Both the position numbers and the translations under genes were made by a program. The notes under the pieces are model-generated. The model did no database searches and was not told the DNA's origin. It was given only the letters and a program-made list of their open reading frames with translations. DNA of 64,000 bases from Blautia hansenii DSM 20583. GTDB lineage: Bacteria; Bacillota; Clostridia; Lachnospirales; Lachnospiraceae. Within the stretch, counting starts at the first letter, position 1. Every line of letters begins with the position of its first letter. The DNA lies in contig NZ_CP022413.2 in assembly GCF_002222595.2 (NCBI RefSeq), positions 1,256,001 to 1,320,000 of the forward strand. Direction: 5' to 3'. Positions 46,418 to 55,730 of this stretch are shown here, piece by piece.

Positions 46418-48505
46418 ATGGACGTTTTTAGAACCGACAGAATTAGAAATGTGGTCCTGCTTGGTCATGGGGGTGCCGGAAAAACAACTCTGGCAGAAGG
46501 AATGGCTTATTTATCAGGTATTACAAGCCGAATGGGAAAGGTAACAGATGGCAACACGATCAGTGATTTTGATAAAGAGGAAATAAAGAGAAAATTTTCA
46601 ATTTCTACATCTGTAATTCCGATTGAATGGGGAAAAGTAAAAATTAATGTATTGGATACTCCGGGCTATTTTGACTTTGTGGGGGAAGTCGAAGAAGCAG
46701 TAGGAGCGGCTGACGCAGCGATTATTGTTGTTTCCGGTAAGGACGGTGTTCAGGTAGGAACACAGAAGGCGTGGGAGCTGTGCGAGAAATATAATCTTCC
46801 AAGAATGTTCTTCGTTACGGAAATGGATATTGATGATGTCAGCTATCGTCAGGTGGTAGAGCAGCTTACAGAGCTGTACGGCAAAAAAATTGCGCCGTTG
46901 CACATGCCAATTCGAGAAGACGGCAAATTTGTAGGATATGTAAATATCGTAAAACAGGCAGGTCGAAGATATATTGAAAGAGGACAGAAAAAGGAATGTC
47001 CTGTTCCGGAATATTTGAACGAATATTTAGAAAAATATCATGAGACTTTAATGGAGTCCGTAGCAGAAATCAGCGAAGAATTTATGGACCGTTACTTTGC
47101 AGGAGAAGAGTTCTCCGTAGCAGAGGTTTCTGCAGCATTAAAAATGAATATTTCTGACGGAAGTATTATTCCGGTATGTATGGGTTCTGCTGTTAATATT
47201 CAGGGTGTAGCAAACCTTTTAGATGATATTTGCGGATATTTCCCAAGTCCGGATCAGAAGACCTGTGCAGGTATGAATACAAAGACAAACGAAATTTATC
47301 AGGCAAATTACGATTTTACAAAAGCAAAATCTGCTTATGTATTTAAAACAATCGTTGACCCGTTCTTAGGAAAATATTCACTGGTTAAGGTATGTTCCGG
47401 CGTTATCAAAGGAGACGATGTTCTCTTTAACGTATCCAAGGACTCCGAAGAAAAGCTGAATAAGCTTTATGTTCTGGAAGGCTCAAAGCCAATCGAAGTA
47501 GCAGAGCTTCACGCAGGAGATATTGGAGCTATTGCAAAACTGGGTACCGTGACCACAGGAGATACACTGGCTACAAAGACCACACCAATCCTTTACGGTA
47601 AAACAGATATTTCTACTCCTTATACTTACAAACGTTATCAGACAGTAAATAAGGGCGATGATGATAAGGTATCTCAGGCATTGGCAAAGATGATGCAGGA
47701 GGATTTGACCTTGAAAGCAGTCAACGATGCACAGAACCGTCAGACTTTATTATATGGTATTGGCGAGCAGCATCTGGACATTGTGGTAAGCAAATTAAAA
47801 GAACGTTATAAAGTAGACATTGTTTTATCTGAACCGAAGGTTCCGTTTAAAGAAACTATTCGTAAAAAATCAGATGTGGAATACAAATACAAAAAACAGT
47901 CCGGCGGACATGGACAGTATGGTCATGTAAAAATGACATTTGAACCATCCGGCGATTTGGAAACTCCTTATGTATTTGAACAGACCGTTGTAGGCGGAGC
48001 AGTTCCGAAGAATTACTTCCCGGCAGTAGAAAAGGGTATTCAGGAGTCTGTATTGAAAGGCCCTGTTGCTTCTTATCCGGTAGTGGGTGTGAAAGCTACT
48101 TTATATGACGGTTCTTACCATCCGGTAGACTCCTCTGAAATGGCATTTAAAACAGCAGCTATTCAGGCATTTAAGAAAGGCTTTATGGAAGCGTCACCCG
48201 TACTGTTAGAGCCGATTGTATCCATGAAAGTAAGCGTACTGGATAAATTTACCGGAGATGTTATGGGCGATTTGAACAAGAGAAGAGGCCGTGTACTGGG
48301 AATGAACCCGGATACTGCACGGAAAGGCTATACAGTTGTAGAAGCAGACGTACCGATGCTCTCCATTTACGGATATTCCACAGACCTTCGTTCCATGACA
48401 GGAGGAAGCGGTGAATTTTCTTATGAATTTGCCCGCTATGAACAAGCGCCTTCTGACATTCAGGAGAAGGAAATTGCGGCTCGTGCGAAAGCAGAAGAGG
48501 AATAA
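46418..48505 (+). CDS. Elongation factor G-like GTPase, divergent paralog
   Basis: 695 residues with all EF-G domains: G domain, domain II, and domains III-V (SGGHGQYGHVKM, GAVPKNYFPAVEKGIQ, GEFSYEFARYEQAPSDIQ). The GTPase motifs differ from translocating EF-G: the P-loop is GHGGAGKTT, the switch II motif is DTPGYFDF with Tyr for the catalytic His of DTPGHVDF, and the base-specificity NKxD motif is TEMD. No rpsL, rpsG or tuf adjoins it, so it is not the housekeeping fusA. Similar divergence is known in FusA2-type proteins. It may bind ribosomes with weak or no GTP hydrolysis (inference). Confidence 0.88.
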   Translation: MDVFRTDRIRNVVLLGHGGAGKTTLAEGMAYLSGITSRMGKVTDGNTISDFDKEEIKRKFSISTSVIPIEWGKVKINVLDTPGYFDFVGEVEEAVGAADAAIIVVSGKDGVQVGTQKAWELCEKYNLPRMFFVTEMDIDDVSYRQVVEQLTELYGKKIAPLHMPIREDGKFVGYVNIVKQAGRRYIERGQKKECPVPEYLNEYLEKYHETLMESVAEISEEFMDRYFAGEEFSVAEVSAALKMNISDGSIIPVCMGSAVNIQGVANLLDDICGYFPSPDQKTCAGMNTKTNEIYQANYDFTKAKSAYVFKTIVDPFLGKYSLVKVCSGVIKGDDVLFNVSKDSEEKLNKLYVLEGSKPIEVAELHAGDIGAIAKLGTVTTGDTLATKTTPILYGKTDISTPYTYKRYQTVNKGDDDKVSQALAKMMQEDLTLKAVNDAQNRQTLLYGIGEQHLDIVVSKLKERYKVDIVLSEPKVPFKETIRKKSDVEYKYKKQSGGHGQYGHVKMTFEPSGDLETPYVFEQTVVGGAVPKNYFPAVEKGIQESVLKGPVASYPVVGVKATLYDGSYHPVDSSEMAFKTAAIQAFKKGFMEASPVLLEPIVSMKVSVLDKFTGDVMGDLNKRRGRVLGMNPDTARKGYTVVEADVPMLSIYGYSTDLRSMTGGSGEFSYEFARYEQAPSDIQEKEIAARAKAEEE

Positions 48506-48530
48506 TTAAAAAATAGAAAATTGAAAAATA

Positions 48531-48586
48531 AGAGGTTGTTGCTTTGAATATTCAGAATATGTATTGAAAGCGGCAGCCTCTTCTTT
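48531..48586 (+). terminator. Terminator after the EF-G paralog
   Basis: GAGGTTGTTGCTTT and GAAAGCGGCAGCCTC arms with an inner GAATATTC-like element, then TTCTTTAATT. Confidence 0.6.
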
Positions 48587-48613
48587 AATTGTGTAGGAAA
48601 TTACGTTTTACTG

Positions 48614-48642
48614 TTGTAACCGGATAAAAAGAATGTTACAAT
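48614..48642 (+). promoter_or_regulatory. Probable promoter of the gene at 48684
   Basis: TTGTAA (48614-48619), 17 bases, TACAAT (48637-48642). Confidence 0.55.
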
Positions 48643-48683
48643 ACTGAACAAAGCAAAATTGCTTGGAAAGGTTGGTAGAAAGT

Positions 48684-50357
48684 ATGAAAAAAATTGCAGC
48701 AGGACTTGGAATACTGCTTCTGGCATTTGTTTATTATTACATTACGTTGCCGGCAATTAACATTCACGAAAGTGGCTTTTGGTTTTTCCTTGGTACGGTA
48801 GTTGTTTTACTGCTGGTAATTTATGCTGTTCGCAAGAGGCTTCGCAGTCCACAGGAAATTAAAAGCAGTAAGGTCATGAAAGCAGGGCTGTTTTTGGTTC
48901 TTGCAATTATTGTTGTCTATGGTGTGGGAACTTTGTTATCTTCCCCTATTGTCAATGCGAAAAAATATCAGCAGTTGGTAACACCGGAGGAAAGAGATTT
49001 TACAGAAGACATTAAAGAAATCAGCTATGACCAAATTCCTCTGTTAGACAAAGAGTCCGCAGAGCTTCTGGGAAACAGAAAAATGGGAAGTATGGTAGAT
49101 ATGGTGTCTCAGTTTGAAGTGAGCAGTCTGTATTCACAGATTAACTATCAGGGACAGCCTTATCGTGTAACACCTCTTGTATACGCCAGTGGAATTAAAT
49201 GGCTGACAAACCAGAAGGAAGGAATTCCTGCCTATATCCGAATTGATATGGCAACACAGAATACAGAACTGGTAAAACTGGACAAACCGATTAAATATTC
49301 AGAGTCAGAATATTTTAACCGCAACATTTATCGTCATCTGCGTTTTAAATATCCGGCTTATATGTTTGACCAGTTAAGCTTTGAAATTGACGATGAAGGG
49401 ACACCATACTGGATTTGTCCTGTAAAGAAATTTAACATTGGCTTATTCGGAGGGCAGACTATCGGCAGAGTGGTACTTTGCAATGCACAGACAGGTGAAA
49501 CAAAGGATTATAAAATTGAGGATTGCCCACAGTGGGTAGACCGTGCATATCCGGCAGATTTACTTTTAGAGCTTTATAATTATCACGGAATGTTGAAAAA
49601 TGGTTTTTTGAACAGTGTTTTGGGACAGAAAGGCTGTTTAAAGACAACAGACGGAAACAACTATCTGGCTTTAGATGATGATGTATGGGTATATACCGGT
49701 GTAACATCTGTAAGTGGTGATAAATCGAATGTCGGATTTGTACTGATGAACCAGAGAACTATGGAAACAAGATATTATGTTTGTGATGGTGCTCAGGAAC
49801 GTTCTGCTATGGATTCTGCAGAAGGTCAGGTACAGAACTTGAAATATCAGGCGGCATTCCCGCTTCTGTTAAATATTTCAGACCAGCCGACATACTTTAT
49901 GGCATTAAAGGACGGCGCAGGTCTTGTAAAGAAATATGCTATGGTAAATGTGCAGAAATATCAGACCGTTGCCATTGGAGATACCGTTGCAGAATGTGAG
50001 AAGAATTATGAAAAACTGCTGGCAGACAATGGTATTGCATCAGGTGTGGGAACAGAAAGTGATATTTCCATGACAGGAACCATTGAAAAAATGGCACAGG
50101 CAGTTATTGAAGGAAACTCTCACTTCTATATTACACTGGGCGGTGAAAACGCAGAAGTAAAAGGACTGGAAGCAGGACAGACAGCGCAGAAATTTATTTT
50201 TGATATTCCGGTGACAGAATATCCGGAAATTGTGGGATATGATGTAGGTGATAGTTTGACCGTACATTTTATTCCGGAAGAACCGATTTCCACAGTAACG
50301 GCTTTAGGTGATAAAAAACCGGAGACAGGGGTTGACAAAAAAGAAACCACTGAGTAA
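48684..50357 (+). CDS. Unrecognised membrane-anchored protein
   Basis: About 557 residues from ATG 48684; the frame is also open from TTG 48663. Two or three N-terminal membrane helices (AAGLGILLLAFVYYYITLP, FWFFLGTVVVLLLVIYAV, AGLFLVLAIIVVYGVGTL) are followed by a soluble region of about 450 residues with no catalytic motif that I recognise, and a polar C-terminus. If the first helices cross the membrane an odd number of times, the large part is extracellular. It has its own promoter and lies before the leuS T-box. I do not know the family and assign no function. Confidence 0.75.
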   Translation: MKKIAAGLGILLLAFVYYYITLPAINIHESGFWFFLGTVVVLLLVIYAVRKRLRSPQEIKSSKVMKAGLFLVLAIIVVYGVGTLLSSPIVNAKKYQQLVTPEERDFTEDIKEISYDQIPLLDKESAELLGNRKMGSMVDMVSQFEVSSLYSQINYQGQPYRVTPLVYASGIKWLTNQKEGIPAYIRIDMATQNTELVKLDKPIKYSESEYFNRNIYRHLRFKYPAYMFDQLSFEIDDEGTPYWICPVKKFNIGLFGGQTIGRVVLCNAQTGETKDYKIEDCPQWVDRAYPADLLLELYNYHGMLKNGFLNSVLGQKGCLKTTDGNNYLALDDDVWVYTGVTSVSGDKSNVGFVLMNQRTMETRYYVCDGAQERSAMDSAEGQVQNLKYQAAFPLLLNISDQPTYFMALKDGAGLVKKYAMVNVQKYQTVAIGDTVAECEKNYEKLLADNGIASGVGTESDISMTGTIEKMAQAVIEGNSHFYITLGGENAEVKGLEAGQTAQKFIFDIPVTEYPEIVGYDVGDSLTVHFIPEEPISTVTALGDKKPETGVDKKETTE

Positions 50358-50360
50358 AAT
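50332..50360 (+). promoter_or_regulatory. Promoter of the leuS T-box transcript
   Basis: TTGACA (50332-50337), 17 bases, TAAAAT (50355-50360), embedded in the last codons of the preceding gene. Confidence 0.75.
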
Positions 50361-50366
50361 ATGTAT

Positions 50367-50634
50367 AGTTTCATACAGACAGACGTAGAAGAGGAGTATT
50401 AAGAAAAACTGCGTATAAAGAGAGCTGCCGTCTGGTGCAAGGCAGATGCGTAAGCTTCCCAACTCGCCTCGGAGTTCCCAAATTGAACAGTATTTTGCTT
50501 TAAGTAGATTTGGGCGGGATTTCCCGTTACAGAAAAATGAGTGCACAGATAAGCATCTGTGAATTAGAGTGGTACCGCGGAATTTAAGCCCTTTCGTCTC
50601 TGAATTAGGAGATGAGAGGGCTTCTTTATTTTTA
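50367..50634 (+). promoter_or_regulatory. T-box leader of leuS
   Basis: The T-box core AGAGTGGTACCGCGG is at 50567-50581. The terminator AAGCCCTTTCGTCTC/GAGATGAGAGGGCTT with a T run follows (50587-50638). A CTC triplet at 50463-50465 (in AACTCGCC) could be the Leu specifier, inferred from the downstream gene. Confidence 0.88.
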
Positions 50635-50654
50635 CAATACAGGAGGAAAAGAAA

Positions 50655-53069
50655 ATGGCAGTACCTTATAATCATAAGGCGATTGAGCAGAAATGGCGTA
50701 AAAACTGGGAAGAAAACCCGGTAAATGTTGATGATGGCAAAAAACCAAAATATTATTGTCTGGATATGTTTCCATATCCTTCAGGAAACGGTCTTCACGT
50801 AGGACATTGGAGAGGCTATGTAATCTCTGACGTATGGAGTCGTTTTAAAATGATGCAGGGATATTATTTAATTCATCCAATGGGCTGGGATGCTTTTGGA
50901 CTTCCTGCAGAAAACTATGCAATTAAAATGGGTGTGCATCCTTCCAAATCCACAGCAGAAAATGTAGAAAACTTCAAAAGACAGTTAAATGATATTTCTG
51001 CTATTTATGATTGGGACAGAGAAGTAAATACCACAGATCCGGAATTCTATAAATGGACACAGTGGATCTTTGTAAAAATGTTCAAAGAAGGTCTGGCTTA
51101 TGAGAAAGAATTCCCAATTAACTGGTGTCCTTCCTGTAAAACAGGACTTGCAAACGAGGAAGTTGTAAACGGTAAATGTGAACGCTGCGGCGCAGAAGTA
51201 ACAAAGAAAAATCTGCGTCAGTGGATGCTGAGAATTACAAAATATGCAGACCGTTTATTAAATGATTTGGATAAACTGGATTGGCCGGAAAAAGTTAAAA
51301 AGATGCAGGCAGAATGGATTGGAAAATCCTATGGTGCAGAAGTTCAGTTCCCGGTAGAAGGAAAAGACGAGAAAATCACCGTTTATACTACAAGACCGGA
51401 TACACTTCACGGCGCAACCTTTATGGTATTAGCTCCGGAGCATGCAATGGCAAAAGAATTGGCTACTGATGAAACAAGAGAAGCCGTAGAAAAATATATT
51501 TACGACGCTTCTATGAAATCTAACGTAGACCGTCTTCAGGACAAAGAAAAAACAGGTGTGTTTACAGGAAGCTATGCAATTAACCCATTAAATGGCAAGA
51601 AAACTCCAATCTGGTTATCTGATTATGTATTGGCTGACTATGGTACAGGCGCAATTATGTGCGTACCTGCTCATGATGACCGTGACTTTGAATTTGCAAA
51701 GAAATTCAATATTCCGATTGTTCAGGTTATTGCAAAAGACGGAAAAGAAATCGAAAACATGACAGAAGCTTATACAGAAGCTTCCGGAACCATGATTAAC
51801 TCCGGTGAATGGAATGGCATGGAGTCTGCGGTTCTGAAAAAAGAAGCTCCTGAAATGATTGAAAAAATGGGTATCGGACGTAAAACCGTAAACTTCAAAT
51901 TACGTGACTGGGTATTCTCCCGTCAGCGTTACTGGGGTGAACCAATTCCGATTATTCACTGCCCGAATTGCGGTAATGTGCCTGTTCCGGAAGACCAGCT
52001 TCCATTGACATTGCCTGATGTAGAGTCTTATGAGCCAACAGGTACAGGAGAGTCCCCATTAGCAGGCATTGAAGAATGGGTAAACACTACTTGTCCATGC
52101 TGTGGAGCGCCAGCTAAGAGAGAAACAAATACTATGCCTCAGTGGGCTGGTTCTTCCTGGTATTTCCTGCGTTATGTAGATAATAAAAATACAGAAGAAT
52201 TAGTTTCTAAGGAAAAAGCGCAGAAATATCTTCCGGTAGATATGTATATCGGTGGTGTAGAACATGCGGTACTGCATCTTCTGTATTCTCGTTTCTACAC
52301 AAAATTCTTGTACGATATTGGTGTGGTTGATTTTGATGAACCATTCCAGAAACTGTTTAATCAGGGTATGATTACAGGTAAAAATGGTATCAAGATGAGT
52401 AAATCAAAAGGAAATGTTGTTTCTCCTGATGATTTGGTAAGAGACTACGGATGTGATGCGTTAAGACTTTACGAATTATTCGTAGGTCCGCCGGAATTAG
52501 ATGCAGAATGGGATGACAGAGGTATTGATGGTGTATACCGCTTTATCAACCGTTTCTGGAAACTGGCTATGGACAGTAAGGAAGCAAATGTTGCAGAGAC
52601 AAAAGAAATGGTAAAAATGCGTCATAAACTTGTTTATGACATTACACAGCGTCTGGAAAGCTTCAGCCTGAATACAGTTATTTCCGGATTTATGGAATAT
52701 AATAACAAGCTGATTGATATGGCGAAAAAAGAAGGCGGAATAGACAAAGCAACCATTGAAGCCTTTGTACAGCTTTTAGCTCCGTTTGCACCTCATGTGT
52801 CAGAAGAATTATGGCAGGAATATGGACATACAGATTCTGTGTTCCATACACAGTGGCCAACAGCAGATGAAGATGCCATGAAAGATGATGAAATTGAAGT
52901 TCCTGTTCAGATTAACGGAAAGACAAAAACTGTAATTTCCATCAGCGCAGAAGCAACAAAAGAAGAAGCTATTGAAGCAGGTAAAGCAGCAATTGCTGAT
53001 AAATTGACAGGAAATATTGTAAAGGAAATTTATGTTCCGAAGAAAATTATTAATATCGTCATGAAATAA
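50655..53069 (+). CDS. leuS: Leucine--tRNA ligase
   Basis: 804 residues, class I. Signature HIGH is PSGNGLHVGHWRGY near residue 45 and KMSKS is IKMSKSKGNVV near residue 575. The CP1 editing domain (TTRPDTLHGATFMVLAPEH, VPAHDDRDFEFA with the editing Asp) is intact, and there are two zinc-knuckle-like clusters (CPSC...CERC and CPNC...CPCC). An AGGAGGAAAAG site precedes ATG 50655. Regulated by the upstream T-box; a terminator follows. Confidence 0.98.
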   Translation: MAVPYNHKAIEQKWRKNWEENPVNVDDGKKPKYYCLDMFPYPSGNGLHVGHWRGYVISDVWSRFKMMQGYYLIHPMGWDAFGLPAENYAIKMGVHPSKSTAENVENFKRQLNDISAIYDWDREVNTTDPEFYKWTQWIFVKMFKEGLAYEKEFPINWCPSCKTGLANEEVVNGKCERCGAEVTKKNLRQWMLRITKYADRLLNDLDKLDWPEKVKKMQAEWIGKSYGAEVQFPVEGKDEKITVYTTRPDTLHGATFMVLAPEHAMAKELATDETREAVEKYIYDASMKSNVDRLQDKEKTGVFTGSYAINPLNGKKTPIWLSDYVLADYGTGAIMCVPAHDDRDFEFAKKFNIPIVQVIAKDGKEIENMTEAYTEASGTMINSGEWNGMESAVLKKEAPEMIEKMGIGRKTVNFKLRDWVFSRQRYWGEPIPIIHCPNCGNVPVPEDQLPLTLPDVESYEPTGTGESPLAGIEEWVNTTCPCCGAPAKRETNTMPQWAGSSWYFLRYVDNKNTEELVSKEKAQKYLPVDMYIGGVEHAVLHLLYSRFYTKFLYDIGVVDFDEPFQKLFNQGMITGKNGIKMSKSKGNVVSPDDLVRDYGCDALRLYELFVGPPELDAEWDDRGIDGVYRFINRFWKLAMDSKEANVAETKEMVKMRHKLVYDITQRLESFSLNTVISGFMEYNNKLIDMAKKEGGIDKATIEAFVQLLAPFAPHVSEELWQEYGHTDSVFHTQWPTADEDAMKDDEIEVPVQINGKTKTVISISAEATKEEAIEAGKAAIADKLTGNIVKEIYVPKKIINIVMK

Positions 53070-53074
53070 TAATA

Positions 53075-53120
53075 AAAAGAGCCTTTTCCCTTGTAAAATA
53101 AGGGTTTTGGCTCTTTTTTG
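53075..53120 (+). terminator. Terminator after leuS
   Basis: AAAAAGAGCC and GGCTCTTTTTT outer arms with an inner CCCTT/AAGGG stem. Confidence 0.85.
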
Positions 53121-53179
53121 TATTCACTGTTTTGAAACTTAGAGTTTAAAAATTGGTATTAACCGATAGTCCATAAAAG

Positions 53180-53722
53180 TTAAATATTAAGCTGTGAAAA
53201 ATCAATAGATAAATCTGTATATATACCGGCTTTTATGATGTCAGAAAAAGTAAATTCCTGAGTATCTTCATTTTCAAAATTGTATACCAGAATTCTATTC
53301 TTATCTGAGTCGACAAGCCAATATTCTTTTACGCCGGCAGTGCGATATTTAAAAAGTTTGGTGAAATAGTCCATTCGTCTGCTGCCGGGTGACACAATTT
53401 CTATTATCCAGTCTGGTGCACCTACACATCCTTTGTCTGTGAGTTTGTTTTTATCACATATAACACTTATATCCGGCTCAACGTAATTTTTGTTGTCTTT
53501 AGATAAAAACACTGCAAATGGAGCTGTAAATGTTTCGCAAGTACCATTATGATTTGAAATATATTGGTATATTTTACTATGCAGGAAACCAGAAATTCGT
53601 TGATGTTTTGTGTTGGGCGGTACCATGTAATAAATCTTTCCATCAATTAATTCTGCCCTAGTCCCTTCCGGTAAAGCGTAAATATCTTCAATAGTGTAAC
53701 CTTGTTCTTGTGGTAAAGCCAT
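53180..53722 (-). CDS. Uma2-family protein, second copy
   Basis: 180 residues from ATG 53722 (AAGGAAG upstream). It shares long blocks with the Uma2 gene at 21816: EPDISVICDKNKLTDKGC, then APDWIIEIVSPGSRRMDY and EYWLVDSDKNRILVY. The presumed PD-(D/E)XK residues are present. Role unknown. Unlike the first copy it has no small toxin/antisense module beside it. It begins the accessory stretch. Confidence 0.85.
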   Translation of the reverse strand: MALPQEQGYTIEDIYALPEGTRAELIDGKIYYMVPPNTKHQRISGFLHSKIYQYISNHNGTCETFTAPFAVFLSKDNKNYVEPDISVICDKNKLTDKGCVGAPDWIIEIVSPGSRRMDYFTKLFKYRTAGVKEYWLVDSDKNRILVYNFENEDTQEFTFSDIIKAGIYTDLSIDFSQLNI

Positions 53723-53867
53723 GTAAACACTTCCTTTCAATGGTTAGCTGTGCTCTTTTCTTAGTCTTGCCTGTTTTTCGTCTAAAATATGGATCTGAGG
53801 GAATAAGTTCTGCATTTAAAGGGTGAAACTCAATGTACAGATTTTTTTAAAAATAAAGTGATTTTAT

Positions 53868-54056
53868 TTATGATTGTTCACGTTCCATTCTTTGACTGAT
53901 TGCATTTTTTATGTAGCGATTTACACTTTCCCCAGCTATTACTGCTGCTGCTTTTATTTCATCATATTTTTCTTTCTGGACGTCAAGAGGAATACGTTTT
54001 AATTTGTTTTTTGCATATTGTATATCGTACTTCTTTTTACTTTCGTTATCAGCCAT
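53868..54056 (-). CDS. Ribbon-helix-helix (Arc-type) DNA-binding protein
   Basis: 62 residues. A basic beta strand (LKRIPLDVQ) is followed by two helices (KEKYDEIKAAAVIAGE and SVNRYIKNAISQRM), the Arc/CopG fold. AAGGTG precedes the ATG. Such proteins are repressors or antitoxins; no toxin partner of usual size lies next to it. Two near-identical palindromes at 54137-54180, between it and a divergent small frame, are good candidates for its operators. Confidence 0.8.
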   Translation of the reverse strand: MADNESKKKYDIQYAKNKLKRIPLDVQKEKYDEIKAAAVIAGESVNRYIKNAISQRMEREQS

Positions 54057-54136
54057 ATTTACACCTTCTTTCCAGATGTGGTGTTTAAATTAAAGGACAT
54101 CTTTTCGATTATAATAATATAATACTATAAAAATAA

Positions 54137-54180
54137 AACTATGTACATAGTTGTAATATATAAAAACTACGTACGTAGTA
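54137..54180. promoter_or_regulatory. Two palindromic operators, centres 28 bases apart
   Basis: AACTATGTACATAGTT (54137-54152) is perfect; AACTACGTACGTAGTA (54165-54180) is perfect over its inner 14 bases. They differ by compensating C/T and G/A changes, so symmetry is kept. TATAAT at 54184-54189 follows on the plus strand, with no good -35. Confidence 0.65.
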
Positions 54181-54216
54181 TGATATAATCAAGCTAAAAG
54201 AAAGGGGACAAAAAGT

Positions 54217-54303
54217 ATGAAGCAAATGGTTCTGAAATGGAAAGTAACCATTGGAAGAAATCCTACAGACAGAGAGAGGTGCCACTATCTGAGGATTAGC
54301 TGA
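54217..54303 (+). CDS. Small open frame of 28 codons, uncertain
   Basis: ATG 54217 follows AAAGGGGAC and a possible -10 (TATAAT 54184-54189). The product begins MKQMVLKWKVTIGRNPTD and is basic. It could be a leader peptide, the start of a deleted gene or chance. It is listed because promoter, operators and ribosome binding site line up with it. The remaining 160 bases to the next gene hold nothing that I recognise. Confidence 0.3.
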   Translation: MKQMVLKWKVTIGRNPTDRERCHYLRIS

Positions 54304-54463
54304 GAAATATTGTCTGCGTTATATTTTATGCTTATAAAGGTGTAAATAATTACAAAGTATGATATTATTGAGGATAAACAGAGTATTCGTTATATATGAT
54401 ATTGTGTGAATGTCTTACATTAAGTCAAGCAAAATTTTAGGTCGTTTTGGAGGTGGCCTTTTT

Positions 54464-54961
54464 ATGTTTCAAAAAGCAATCATAATTGGTTGTCCGGGTG
54501 CAGGAAAAAGTACATTTGCGAGAAAGCTGAGTGATAAAATGCACTTGCCTTTGTATTATCTTGATATGCTATGGCACAAGCCTGACAGGACAACTGTTGA
54601 CAGAAATATATTTGATGAGAAATTAAAAGAAATTGTTTTAAAGGAGAAATGGATTATAGATGGAAATTATGGAAGAACACTTGAAATGCGTATTCAATGG
54701 TGTGAAGCCATATTTTTATTAGATTTTCCGGTAGAGGAATGTCTGGCCGGAGCAAAATCACGCATAGGCAAACAACGTGTAGATATGCCATGGATAGAGA
54801 CCCAGTTTGATGAAGAATTTAAACAATGGATTATGGATTTTCCTAAAAATGAATTGCCAATCATATATGAATTGCTTGATAGATATAAAGGTGAAAAGAG
54901 CATTTATGTTTTTCACTCAAGAGCTGATATAGAAGATTATTTATCAAAGACGTTTGGGTAA
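54464..54961 (+). CDS. P-loop kinase-like protein (FlaR/topology-modulation type)
   Basis: 165 residues from ATG 54464 (GGAGGTGG upstream). Walker A is GCPGAGKST near residue 10. The segments LYYLDMLWHKPD, WIIDGNYG and FLLDFPVEECL match small adenylate-kinase-like proteins annotated as DNA topology modulation FlaR. It lacks a full adenylate kinase lid. Biochemical role unknown; a small-molecule or nucleotide kinase is likely. Confidence 0.8.
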   Translation: MFQKAIIIGCPGAGKSTFARKLSDKMHLPLYYLDMLWHKPDRTTVDRNIFDEKLKEIVLKEKWIIDGNYGRTLEMRIQWCEAIFLLDFPVEECLAGAKSRIGKQRVDMPWIETQFDEEFKQWIMDFPKNELPIIYELLDRYKGEKSIYVFHSRADIEDYLSKTFG

Positions 54962-54976
54962 TAGGGGTGAGATAAA

Positions 54977-55208
54977 AGAAAATTGCACGGAATGTGCTGG
55001 AAGCATTGCCCAGTTGGTTTTCTATATTTGAGAGAGACGGAAAAAGGGATATTCCTTTATTCAGGTTAAAACAGTTCAAACGGGAAAATATGAAGCCTAT
55101 GATAAGACAAACAGGTTTTATTTGGCTATTGGTTTTAAAGAATTTGAAGTGTTTCCAAATTTATGGGATGAGTGGAACCCGTGTCAAGTGTATATTATGG
55201 CAATATGA
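54977..55208 (+). pseudogene. Remnant of a GNAT acetyltransferase
   Basis: The first part in one frame reads IARNVLEALPSWF, like the N-terminal region of small GNATs; the last part, in another frame, reads IQVKTVQTGKYEAYDKTNRF and then YLAIGFKEFEVFPNLWDEWN, like their C-terminal end. The central acetyl-CoA-binding stretch is missing. A deletion plus frameshift explains this. Confidence 0.6.
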
Positions 55209-55257
55209 TACTTTATATAAAAAAATAGGTGAAAGCTTATAGGGGGAAAGTGATAGA

Positions 55258-55704
55258 ATGAATATTAGAAAATCAACCGTAAATGATTTATCAAGAATTG
55301 CAGAAATATTTATATTCAATAATCGAATAAATTATTTTCCTATATTTAAAGATGAACATTATTCTTTCGGCGAACTGCAAGTTGTTTCGCTTGTTGATTA
55401 TTGGAAGCAAAATAAAGAAATCATAGACAACGTTTATGTCTATGATGATGGAATTGTGAAAGGATTTATCGAAATACATGGTACTGAAATATACAAATTG
55501 TATGTTGATCCATTTTTTCAGAATAATTTAATTGGGAAAGCGTTAATTACTTTTGCGATAGAGAACTATAAAGTGAATTATTTGTGGGCTTTAGAAAAGA
55601 ATACGAAAGCTATCTCATTTTATCAAAAGTATGGATTTCATATCACAAAATATAGAAAATTTGAAGAAGATACAACAGAATATCTTATTAAATTAGAACG
55701 ATAG
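55258..55704 (+). CDS. GNAT-family N-acetyltransferase
   Basis: 148 residues. The core motif region is IYKLYVDPFFQNNLIGKALI, where the usual Q/RxxGxG/A acetyl-CoA loop is weakened to QNNLIGKA, and KAISFYQKYGFHI is the C-terminal GNAT hallmark. Acceptor substrate unknown. A GGGGGAAAG site precedes the ATG. AT-rich, like its neighbours. Confidence 0.82.
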   Translation: MNIRKSTVNDLSRIAEIFIFNNRINYFPIFKDEHYSFGELQVVSLVDYWKQNKEIIDNVYVYDDGIVKGFIEIHGTEIYKLYVDPFFQNNLIGKALITFAIENYKVNYLWALEKNTKAISFYQKYGFHITKYRKFEEDTTEYLIKLER

Positions 55705-55730
55705 ATTTTGAATTTACGAGGGAAAAGGTT

